Part shown: positions 1 through 10,000 of the stretch, piece after piece
How the letters are laid out: every line of letters starts with the position of its first letter
How positions within the stretch are numbered: the stretch's first letter is position 1
Assembly: GCA_028565715.1 (NCBI GenBank)
Contig: JAOXYC010187023.1
Location: forward strand, 1-12,482
Source of the DNA: Phoronis pallida
Taxonomy: Eukaryota > Phoronida > Phoronidae
Length of the DNA stretch: 12,482 nt
Direction of reading: 5' to 3'
Program-made: the position numbers and the translations under genes
The notes under the pieces: generated by a model
What the model was told of the DNA's origin: nothing
The model's input: only the letters and a program-made list of their open reading frames with translations
The model's database searches: none

Positions 1-39
1 AATTGCTTCCGGTTCGAGTTTGTTTTCCACTCGGACTGT

Positions 40-76
40 CTAGCTGTGACCCGCGCGAAGCGCGGGTTACAGCTAG
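40..76. repeat. GC-rich 17-bp perfect hairpin with GAA loop
   Basis: Arms 40-56 and 60-76 are complementary over all 17 positions, counting one G-T wobble, around a 3-base GAA loop. The apex GCGAAGC is the heptamer known to form an unusually stable DNA mini-hairpin. The stem starts with CTAG and ends with CTAG, followed by T. It is GC-rich in a strongly AT-rich neighbourhood, so it probably belongs to a mobile element cut by the window edge. Confidence 0.9.
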
Positions 77-1864
77 TGGATATAAATAACGCTAAATAAG
101 GCTGGATAACACATAATAGCTCTGTTGGCTTGGCAAGTCCTATTATGCAAGATAAAGTATCACCTGAAAGGCCCTCTTTAGATCAACCTAGTATTCAACA
201 ATACAACAAAATATGGGTGACCCTGTGTATATTTTATGTGAGAACAAATTTGACAGTCTCAGGAGTGCAGACTTTTGTTTAAAAAAAAAGAAGAAACTTC
301 ATAAAATTTCTACATCAATATCAAGGAATTCTATTTATAATTTCTTTTTTGTAAACAAAATTCAAACTTAAACAAATTATAAATGTTGTCATAGATACAT
401 AGAATATGGATGACTGTTTTTTAATCAACAATAAAACATTCATGTTCTGATCATGCGTAATTGAAAACTGTAAACCTGCTGGCATATTCATAAAATATTC
501 TACACCTTATTGTATTCTATTAGTCTGCCTGTGACTAGCAAAGTAGCTTACATTACAACTTCAGAAGTTATATATGATTTTACCCATGTGTTATGTAATC
601 ATACACAAAAGTGTTTATTGTACTACAGTAGCTGGTGTTTGACATACATGTTGATATAGTAAACAGAACTACTTAGTAGTCTCCTACACATCTTCATGAG
701 AAATAAACCCCCAAAGAATGTATAGAAAACCAGGTTAAGGAATATGATGACATCATATAAAATGCTATGAAGCTAAATGTTTAGAAACTGATTATGTAAA
801 TGAGGTTCAAGATTCGTATTTATTTGAGGATGCATTGTTGCCATTAGCTCTGGGGGGTACTTCTAATAAATGGGTGGGGGGTGTATGGACAGGCTGCCCT
901 CACACTGCTCAGGAGAAAATCCACCCACACGGGTCTACAAATGGACCCATTTGGATATGGAACGGTTCAAAATCGCCTAAATATAAACCTTTTCAATGCA
1001 TTTGACGCAAAAATAGTCAAAACAGGGAAAAACAGTTCATATCACTACCAAATTTTGAAAAAACCCGCCCCATGGCAATACCAAAATCGGTTAAAACTGA
1101 CCAAAATAATTTTGTCATATGTATTGCTTGTCCACCACTGGTTCCAATGTTTTCAATGGCACCGTTTTCAATACTGTGTTGGTAAATTGCTTTTGAAGTC
1201 GGCTACTTAACCAGTATATTAAATGGTTCTTATCCTTTGAAGTTAATTGACATTTAAACACAACTGGAAGTATTGATATTAAACCAGCTTCTTGTGGAAT
1301 AAAATCTACATTTTGCTGTAAGGCCTTACATTATGAAAGCTCTGGTTGTGAAATAAATAAACTTGATCTTGATTGTTTTACCGAGTAATTAAAAATGAAT
1401 TTTAGACAGTGTTTGAACATTGAAGTTATACAGTATACGAGATATTTAAAAAAAGAAATTCTTTCACTGTGAAGATTCACAATTCACTGATGACTGTCTT
1501 AACCTTATTTAAAAATATCAGACAAGAACTTGAGTACGTACATTGTAACCTGAAACTTGATGTCAGCAGGTTGATAAAAAACTATTGTCATGTGAAATTA
1601 CTGGCCTGGTAAAAAATAATCCAGTATCGGATATTTTCTAGAGTCGAGACAATAAGAGGAAATATTTTTAGTCGCCAGTAAGCTATACTGTTACTGTACA
1701 CCGTAAAATCACACTCGGGTACATTTAGCCAACCCTAGTTTTTTATACAAGCCCATGGGCACGGTAATTTTATAATTGAGTCTTACAAGTTTTAATGCTA
1801 AATAAAAATGGTCAACTGACAAATGACGTGACTAAATAGTGAAGTTACATGATCTATTTTTGTT

Positions 1865-1944
1865 ACTGTATTTCTCACCATTTTGGGATACTACAAAATT
1901 AATTTATTTTTTGGAAATATGACTTCTTGTCCCAAATTGGTGAG
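1865..1944. repeat. Short interspersed copy related to the 4990-5309 MITE
   Basis: This stretch aligns along its length with 4987-5065, sharing ACTGTATTT, CCATTTTGGGA, CAAAATT and CTTGTCCCAAA at matching spacings. It carries internal inverted motifs CTCACCATTTTGGGA (1873-1887) and TCCCAAATTGGTGAG (1930-1944). It looks like the left end of the same element family, or a short derivative. No target duplication is evident. Confidence 0.65.
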
Positions 1945-2131
1945 CCTTAAAGTCATCAATGGAATTCGGTGAAAAAGATTGTTCATCTCTCCTGAACTTA
2001 CGGTAAATGATGAAAATATAATTGATACATTATTATCATCTATGGAATTGTTCAAAACAGGTCATTGGCAGATTACAGAAATCAATAAATGTTGAAACAT
2101 GTTCTTTGTGTATTGGAACATTCCCTCTTGT

Positions 2132-2178
2132 GTCCATGTGCTAAGTTGTAATTCATTATTGATTACTAACACATGGAC
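2132..2178. repeat. Inverted repeat, about 14 bp arms
   Basis: GTCCATGTGCTAAGT (2132-2146) and ACTAACACATGGAC (2165-2178) are complementary apart from one mismatch and one extra base, with an 18-base AT-rich loop. It could be a MITE remnant; no function is supported. Confidence 0.6.
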
Positions 2179-2216
2179 TGAATGTCTGTCATCACGCTGG
2201 ATTATTGATTAGCAGG

Positions 2217-3051
2217 TTACCTTCATTGATTTATAATTCTTGTATTGTTTAGGAAATCAGACTTCTTAGTAAAAAGATAGAATTTGCCCAGTGTATTTAT
2301 CAATTCAAGTTACCCTCATTGTTTCTGGTCATGCTTAGGAAATTGACTTCTTGATAAAAAATAGGTTTGCCAATATGTGTTATCCATAAAGTTACTTTCA
2401 ATGATTCATAATTCCCATCTTGTTTAGGAAATCTAGAATTCTTATTTCAAAGTTAAAATTTGCCTTGTATTTATTCATCAATTTTAATTATTGATTTTTA
2501 ATTTGTATATCTTGTTTGGGATCTATTTATAATATTTATTTCATAAATCTTTATCCTGGGTGGCCCCTTCAGTGCCAGGCACTGGTCTCTCAGGGGGCCC
2601 AGCAGAAATATATACAAAAAGACAGGACACTATATACAAAGGAATATGACAATAAATAATAAATACACACATAATAAATAAGACACAACAAAATTACACA
2701 GATATAGACTTCTTGATAAGAAGATAGAATTTGCCCATCTTATTATAATGAATGATAATTCAAATTTCCTTCATTGATAAATTTTATAATGTCCATCTTG
2801 TTCAGGAAATAGACTTCTTAAAGATAGAATTTGTCCATATCTAAAGCAATAAAGTATTTATTTGTCTATTGATGTTACCTTCATTAATTAAAAAGATGTA
2901 GATATAGAAGCTGCCCATTTCTAATGTTTTTTAGATTTATCAATTCAAGTTAGCTTCATTGATTTATAATTCCTTCCTCGTTTAGGAAATAGACTTCTCC
3001 TCTGATGAGAATTTGCCCTTATCTAAAGCAGTATTTATTTATCAATTCAAG
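2217..3051. repeat. Diverged tandem array, about 90-bp period, 7-8 copies
   Basis: A unit with the order CTTCATTGATTTATAATT, TTTAGGAAATAGACTTCTT, AAGATAGAATTTGCCC, TATTTATCAATTCAAGTT recurs. The GGAAAT..GACTTCTT core appears near 2247, 2333, 2421, 2799 and 2980. The GAATTTGCCC core appears near 2279, 2369, 2451, 2727, 2826, 2910 and 3009. Spacing is about 86-100 bp. Copies are strongly diverged, so the array is old. An insertion between about 2530 and 2702 splits the fourth copy. The array is AT-rich and non-coding. Confidence 0.8.
2556..2702. mobile_element. GC-rich hairpin insertion with A-rich tail inside the tandem array
   Basis: A GC-rich block folds on itself: CTGGG/CCCAG outer arms, CCCCT/AGGGG middle and CAGTGCC/GGCACTG at the tip (2556-2602). 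It is followed by an A-rich segment with TATACAAA twice and AATAAATA-type repeats. It interrupts a copy of the 90-bp tandem array, so it is younger than the array. A small retroposed or MITE-like element is likely; the family is not recognised and no clear target duplication is seen. Confidence 0.5.
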
Positions 3052-3613
3052 TGATTAACTTGTCAGGCTTATATTATGATTGTGAATGAAGTAACTTAAT
3101 TCTGTTTTCCTTTGCAATTATGTTAATTTGATAATAGATGATACTCTTGGTTAGCAACAGATGTAATTTAATGTAATAAAGATTTGAGATGTTTTCACTG
3201 GATTTGGGATTACCCTGAGGCTGAGCCAAAACATAATTTATGATAACTGTTTGCGTTAAAAAAAGTGTTCGCAGTAAATTGAGTATGAAATTGATCAGTG
3301 ATTTATTAGTCCGCTGTCGGTCAACGTTATGCAAGCATGAAGATTTTTGAATATTTCATCTCTTATTGATTTTCTATGTACTTAGCTCACTCACACATGT
3401 TAAAGCTTTTGACGGGCTGGTGTCAGAACATTTAACGAGATTTTCCATTCCAACAACTTTCAATTATTGATTTATTTATTGTATAATTTAATTGGGTTCT
3501 TGTTAAAATGTGTCGTACAATTGGCCTGATTTAACACATAAAAACAATTGGATGGAATTCATTCCAATTTCATTGTGATAATGCAAGCTTCATTTGATTC
3601 CATTACAATATAT

Positions 3614-3645
3614 GGTAAAGAGAGACTGCGGTAAAGAGAGACTGC
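3614..3645. repeat. Perfect 16-bp tandem duplication
   Basis: GGTAAAGAGAGACTGC occurs twice back to back (3614-3629, 3630-3645) with no mismatch. The identity implies a recent duplication. No function is evident. Confidence 0.95.
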
Positions 3646-3656
3646 GCAACTCATGA

Positions 3657-3748
3657 ATGTGTAAGATCCATATGACTTTTTGTGCAGATATTCAGCGAAG
3701 TGATGTCACAATCTCACATAAAGTTGTTGCATATTGGATCTTACATGT
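3657..3748. repeat. Inverted repeat with about 20-bp arms (possible tiny MITE)
   Basis: The arms are ATGTGTAAGATCCATATGAC (3657-3676) and GCATATTGGATCTTACATGT (3729-3748). They are complementary over most of their length, with TAAGATCC/GGATCTTA exact. A 52-base spacer separates them. It lies about 100 bp upstream of the first exon's acceptor. Confidence 0.7.
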
Positions 3749-3851
3749 TCAGCTTAAGTTCATGTCCATTTGCGTAAAGTCTCCATTAAAGCAGGAACTT
3801 TACTGTCAACTAATCTCAAACTGTTAAAATGTTCTCATTCAATCTTTATAG

Positions 3852-4078
3852 GTGTATGGTAATCAAAAAAAATTTTGGCGACCTGACTTGACGGTGAAAT
3901 TATTTCCGAAAGATGTCTATACTCCCGACACAACGTTCATCCGCTACCTGTCATCAATCTACGTCATCATGGCATTTATGCCGTTTGTCGGAATTCTCAT
4001 GTCGATGATCGTGACGGAGAAGGAGAAGAAAATCAAGGAAACAATGAGGATGATGGGAATGCGAGACTCTGCATTCTG
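3852..4078 (+). CDS. ABCA5-like exon A: end of lumenal domain and TM helix 2
   Basis: The acceptor is a T-rich tract ending in TTTATAG. The donor is GTGAGT at 4079. Translation starts in frame with GTG (Val), and the codon before it would be TAG, so the exon begins here in phase 0. The 75 codons cover the tail of the large lumenal loop, then a hydrophobic helix (residues 33-54), then the charged cytosolic motif EKEKKIKE (56-63). The MGMRDSAF stretch that follows corresponds to the conserved MGLxDxAFW of ABCA proteins. The exon ends in phase 2 with TG, the first two bases of the conserved Trp. The exon that should precede it is not in the window. Confidence 0.93.
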
Positions 4079-7000
4079 GTGAGTAGTGAGAACAAGCTTG
4101 ACTTAGCATGTGGCTGACGGCCACATAAATGTGGTTAACAGGCCTTAAAACACGGCTCACGGTCCCCAATACACAGTGACAGTGCAAAAACACGGGCAAC
4201 GGGGCCAAAGAAACACGAGGTACGGATTCAAAAGCACTGAAACCTTATTGGACCCATAAGCTGTGTTTTTGTGACCGTCGCCGTGTACTTTGGCTCAGGG
4301 AATTTTTAAAAAGAGCAACAGCGTTCTATCTGAACAAATTTTATTACTTTGAGAAATTATTTAGATAAAGGCTACTTGGCAATTCAGCGAAAATTGGTTA
4401 AATAATGATGTTAAATTATCTTTAAAATTTTGTTGATTGTACTTTCAACATCTGAACTTGTAAGATGAGAAGAACCTGCCGACACAATTGCTACCTCATT
4501 GTGGGGTCTGTAACCAAAACATTATAATCATGAATGAGTTTGGATAGGACCTCCCACACTTAGCTTCAATATGATATCTGTTTAATATAGTTCACATTTG
4601 AAATTATTAAAGCTTTTTGTCAAACTATATTTCAATGAAACATGAATATTTTAAAACTCAATAAAAATAGTGAAAGTCAAAAAACTGTTGATATGACATT
4701 TAGTAGAATTAAAACCTGTTTTGTGCCTAATGTTACATTGGGGTTGATGTTCCTTTTGTGAGTGAGCATTAAAAAGGCATCGAATGGCGAGACAGACCTT
4801 GTCCTTATTGTGAGGGGGCAACTGTCAATATTGGCTGAATCTTTTGTTATTTACTCCTACACAATATGTACATTCACTCATGACCTTAAAACACTTCGGT
4901 CACACTACTGTTTGACCTATTTTTATTTTTTAATTATCAATTATTTGCATGTAAAGCATCATCCACTTATTTATTTACCTTAGAGGACTGTATTTTCTAG
5001 CCATTTTGGGACACCTCAAAATTGTTTATTTTATGAAATTTGACTCCTTGTCCCAAAATCCTGAGTAACCCTTTTCAGGGTGTTCCAATTTGATGAACAT
5101 CAGCAAATTCCATTACCAATTATAAGTGCATGAAGTTCCTAAAAGGCACATGCACAGGTGATTGTAGTGAAAATTTGGACTTGTCCCAAAATGATGAACA
5201 CACAAATATCAAATTTTGGATCTTGTCCCAATTCCGTGAGTATTAAAAAAGCTATAGATAATTTTTGGTGTCTCAATTTGGCGGGTGTCCCAGAATGGCG
5301 AGAAAATACCATAGACAATGTGACCTTTTACAGGTAGTTAACACGTATCATGAGCATTGCAGACAAGAATATGGGTGAACATTTTTAAAAAAAAAACTTG
5401 AAAAGAAATGATCATTTTCCCGCAAGTTAGTCCACAACATAGAAAGATTTTTTATGTACCGCTTAAAGAAATTTTTACTCATTTACAGAAATCAATATTT
5501 GTGTCTAGTCTGTGAACTTGATTAAGGTCACAAATTTGAATAAGTGCATGTCCCTCGTCAATTAACTAGGATATTATTTTCTTGCTGAGACGAGACGGAA
5601 TAATCTCGTAAGAAATCTCTGGAGACATTAAAAAAACATTAAAGCATGTTTGCCCTTGCTAATCTGAACATTCAATGCATTTAATAGTTCATATTTTTGT
5701 TTCCTTATGTGTGTTACTATGGCTTTGAGCAAATAATTTCATCAGAATTGATAAGAGGAGGTATCTAAAGAAAATCAATATTTTTAAAAGATGTAATTAT
5801 GTGAGTCGTTCTTAAATAGTGTAGCATAAGTCACAGTATTTATAAAATGGTACTCGAGTAACTTATTCATTTCCATTCAGATTCAGGGGTTTCTGTTAAA
5901 AATCAATATTTATCATAATTAATTAATTAATTAATTGATTAATACATTTATTTGATAAATGTATTTATTAATAAGGCTTAAGCCACAGTATTTTGTCATC
6001 ACAATGGCTACCAATGATTTATTAATTCATGTGCTGTGATTAATTTGATCGAAAATACAGGAATATTTTGCACCACTGATCTTATTGAGGGTTTATTCAT
6101 ATCCACAAAACAAGTCTTGCTGATTGGCAACTCGCCCAATGTTGCTGCAATTTTCATCAAACTTTTTTAAGGGAGAAACTGCTCCCAATCTAAACAAACG
6201 TTGTAGTCTACAACATTATGGTTAAGTTTAAATCAATAACAAAAGAAGAGACTTTAATGACCTTATTAAAAAATTGGTAATTATACATTGGCATCAATCT
6301 TTCAGCAAGATGGATGAAAAAAATGTTTACTTTCTAGTAAGAACAAAAGAAAACTAATTGATTTTGGGTGGTTTTGAACCTCACAGTGTCAACTTAATTA
6401 TATTGGTCTGTGGTGCAATGGTACAAGAAAAATGGTCGTCCATTCTTTTGCAAGCACTAGATTCATATTCTAAGAAACTGATATTTTCACAGTGAGTTTC
6501 TTTAAGTTCAAATTTTCTCAATGTTACAGGTGTGCTTGGGGTATTGTCTACATCGTCATGGCTCTCATCATCGCCCTCGTCATCACGCTGCTAGGCTGGG
6601 CAGCACAGTTGTTGATCCGCAGTAACATGTTCATTCTCTTCCTATTGGTGTTCCTCTACTGTACCAGTATTATTGCCATGGGCTTCATGATGTCAACGTT
6701 CTTCAGTAACGCCAAGGTAGCGTCCGCCGCCGGTGCCCTAGCACCCATGTTGGTCAGTATGATTTACTTTGGTGTGGCGGCGACCAGGTCGTACCGTGGT
6801 GGACTGCCGACGTCAGCAATACCTCCTGCTGGACAGTGGTTGTTATGTCTGTTCTCCCCCCTTGCACTCGCACTGGGTATCGATTGGGTGAGTATTTATT
6901 TATTTCCGTATTTGTCAAAATTTAAAAATTCTAAAAGACAGAAAAATTTCGGAACTGAACTGGGAATCGACTCCAAGTTTCCCTGATTGCCGGCCAGATG

Positions 7001-10000
7001 CTGTACCAACTGAGCTATCTAGCCCGTCCTAATTTTGTCTAATTGTTAAAATTGTGGTTTCTAGAATTATTGTAAGTCATATTGGGAATCGTTAAACACT
7101 AAAATTAAGGAATTTATTTGATTTTGATGCTGCTAAAATTCAGTGTTTTAACATTTCATTTTTGATTGTTTTAACATTGATTTTTTTTTTTGTACTGAAT
7201 TTTCCTCTGGAATGTACAGGTAACAGATGAGTTTGTGTTTTTAAAAGGATTACTTTAAAATGATATCAAAGTCAATAAAAAAAACATTTTTTTCCAGGCT
7301 TTATTTCTTGACTTTACATTCGAAGATGGAGCAAACTTTAGCAACATATCGATTGGAGAGTTTCCCCTGTCAGCGGCAATCCTGATGCTTGCCATCGACA
7401 CAGTTCTGTATTCACTGTTAGCTGTTTGGTTTGACAGCATTGTCCCAAGTAAGTTCCTACAAGCTATTAATTTTTTTTACAATATATCGCATTCTTGACA
7501 AACAATCTTTTGTCAAGTGGAGGCGGAAAATGAACTTGACTTACCCATATGTGTTGGGCAGATATCAACTGTTTGAAATAGAGTCACTATTGTTTGAAAA
7601 AAACTCAACAAGCTGATTTGACTTTTATTATGAACACTTTAACCTTCCTGATGTATTTATAACCAGGTAAATTTTTTAATCTGAAACTTTATACTGCCAG
7701 AAATTAAGTACATCTTTCCCAATACAACATTTGATCAGCGAATGCTCAGTTTACTTGAGGTATGTTTTCCACCTCTTCTGACAAAAGAGCAGATGTCAAG
7801 AATGTGTTATTTTATTCTAAGCGTAATAATTCGGGGATTGCACAAATTTTGCTGCTCACTTGTTTGCATTACCATTTATTTCATTTAAACTGGTTTCTTT
7901 TACACAATTTGATCGTTTTTCCTTGCCAATTTATGTTTCTACCTTCATTCTTTCCCGAAAACACGGTGTTAATAGGTTACAGTTGATCTCAGTTATATTG
8001 GTGACCCATCGAGATATTTCATCAAGTCTAGTATAGAGATTTCCGGAAGGTATTATTCATTCAGATGAATGTAAGGATGCAATTTGTAACAAAAACTCCA
8101 ACGCCATTGACCTCATTCAAGAGTTTGTAATTTCACAGTAATTGTAAGTAGCGATGTATAAACTGTTTTGATTTGCAGCTGAGTACGGCAGTGCAAAATG
8201 TGCCTTCTTCTGTCTTATGCCATCATTCTGGGTGCAGCAGCAGAAGACAGATGAAGAATTGGAAGAACTCATGTCAAATAATCACAGTAATCCAGAAGAC
8301 AATCCACGTAACTCAAACATAGAGTCAATTCCAACCAGTGAACAAAATAAGGCTGTTTTAAGGTATGTTTTCATTTAGATATCACCAGTTTTGTAATTAT
8401 TGTATCCAAAGTGAATCTTGCTGTAACTTTCCAAATCCATATTTTGAGGTTCTTACAATTGTCATGAGACCCTACTGATTATTGTTCGATTAAAAATTTA
8501 TAAATTAACTTGGCGTAAAAGTCTTGTTTTAATCACAATCATTCTAATTGCAGAATCCATAACATCAAGAAAAAGTTTAAAATTGATGAAGAAGAAGGCA
8601 CTGTTGAAAAATATGCTGTTAATGGTAAATTTTCTTTTTCAAATTGGATTTTCAGAAAAGCCAAGTCATAGGGCCTGTATTCTTGAAGAGAATAAATCAA
8701 AGAAAAACCTTTCTGGAAATGTAGATATTTCTTAAAAGCTCTTTCTCATTAAATTTGGCAATTGCACCACTTTCATATTAAAGTTGCTTTTTCAGCGGTT
8801 TACATGTACTTTGGTGGGTAATATTTGGCAAATCAAACGAGCCACCAAGTCATTCTACAGTCGATCACACGCCTATGTCTGATAGTGCGAGGACAAGAAC
8901 TGTGACCTCATTGCATTGAGTGCGGCTCAAAGTTCACCATGCAGCGTGTGTTGTTAGTTATAGTAAAACTAAGAAATCTGCGGTTTGGCATTAAACCACT
9001 AAAATACCACTAGAATATCAATCACAAACCATTTGAAATATTATTCTGTACAATTCCAGGTATATCGCTGGATATCTATGAGGGTCAGATAACGGCATTG
9101 TTAGGACATAACGGTGCCGGCAAGACCACACTGATTAACATGTTGACTGGTCTCATGCCGCCTACATCTGGCAGTGCTACAACATACGGATTGGTAAAAT
9201 TTATTTTCACTTGAAAAGATTCTAGTACGTGGTGGCAGTGAAATGTTCATTTAGAACCCTTTACTTTTTCATAGCAAAATCTCGTTCAGAACTATTTCAA
9301 TTGACTATTTTCATAATGAAATCCTCATTCAAAGGACTATTCCGGTAGCAATATCCTCATTTGGAACACTTTTCACAGATATCTGAACACGAGAGCTGTA
9401 TGCTCCCTAGGGAGTTGAAATGGCAGTGTAAAAAATCCAGCCTGGGTAATGAAGTCGAGAATTGATTAGCGCTTGGAATAAATTAAACGAATAAATAAGC
9501 ACTTGGGATTATGATTATCATTGATATTGAAATTGTAAAACAGGAAAGCAAAACTTAATTAAAAACAGTATGATTCTCTTTTTTTCAGGATGTATCTGAC
9601 ACTAATGACATGACTCACATACGACAGTTCACGGGTGTTTGTCCCCAGACAAATGTGTTGTTCCATGATTTATCTTGTGTTGAGAATCTCTATGTCTTCG
9701 GAACATTGGCTGGAGTACCTCGCCAGAGCATTGATACTGAGGTAAGCTTGATGTTCGTAGTTCAGTTAGTTTAAGGTGTACATCGCTACTTACGAATGTT
9801 GAATTATCAATAATTGAAATACGACGTTTTCATCCGTTTTTTTAACACAGTTTGATCATTTTTCGTTGCCAATATGTGTTACTACCTTCATTCTTTATCG
9901 AAAACACAAAGTTAATAAGTTACAGTTTCCCAATATAAGATGATTAACTGATTTTGGATAACACATGCTGATGTGAAAGTAAATGAAATTCTTGTATTGT

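Larger units (their letters stand above)
1..3851 (+). other. Upstream intron (partial) of the ABCA5-like gene, no exon recognised
   Basis: I find no reading frame in any of six frames that resembles the missing lumenal-domain exons of ABCA5 (for example the QYWxSGF..LQ..ID block). The sequence is AT-rich with dispersed repeats, listed separately. The small open frames at 881-1210 (plus) and 3074-3334 (minus) show low-complexity, unconserved-looking peptides and are not called. The tract 1200-1860 shows nothing beyond AT-rich unique-looking sequence. Confidence 0.75.
4079..6529 (+). other. Large intron between exons A and B
   Basis: This 2.45-kb AT-rich intron is bounded by GTGAGT and TTACAG. 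The split Trp codon proves the exons are neighbours. It contains an imperfect inverted repeat (4201-4296), a MITE (4990-5309), an AATT microsatellite with an adjoining hairpin (5917-5964) and otherwise no recognisable element. The open frame at 4762-4983 has no recognisable product and is not called. Confidence 0.85.

Noticed and set aside
881-1210. 109-residue open frame on the plus strand
   Set aside because: The peptide has no recognisable domain and a low-complexity, AT-driven composition. It lies in an intron with no splice or start context of note. It may be a repeat fragment but no family is recognised.
3074-3334. 86-residue minus-strand open frame
   Set aside because: Rich in Asn/Ile/Leu/Lys as expected from AT-rich chance translation; no domain or supporting context.
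3954-4208. 84-residue minus-strand open frame over exon A
   Set aside because: It is the antisense shadow of the conserved ABCA exon; its Cys/His-rich look comes from the complement of Met/Asp/Glu codons.
5988-6060. Possible small inverted element (GTATTTTG and CGAAAATAC with CACA/TGTG inside)
   Set aside because: The arms are short and AT-rich with gaps; complementarity is within what chance gives here.
6888-6986. Extension of the exon B frame past its donor
   Set aside because: A strong GTGAGT donor at 6888 and perfect phase match to exon C show this is intron running into a SINE.
6958-7027. Functional tRNA gene on the minus strand
   Set aside because: The A and B boxes are good, but the D stem is mispaired and the position before the anticodon is C rather than T. 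A SINE or pseudogene fits better.
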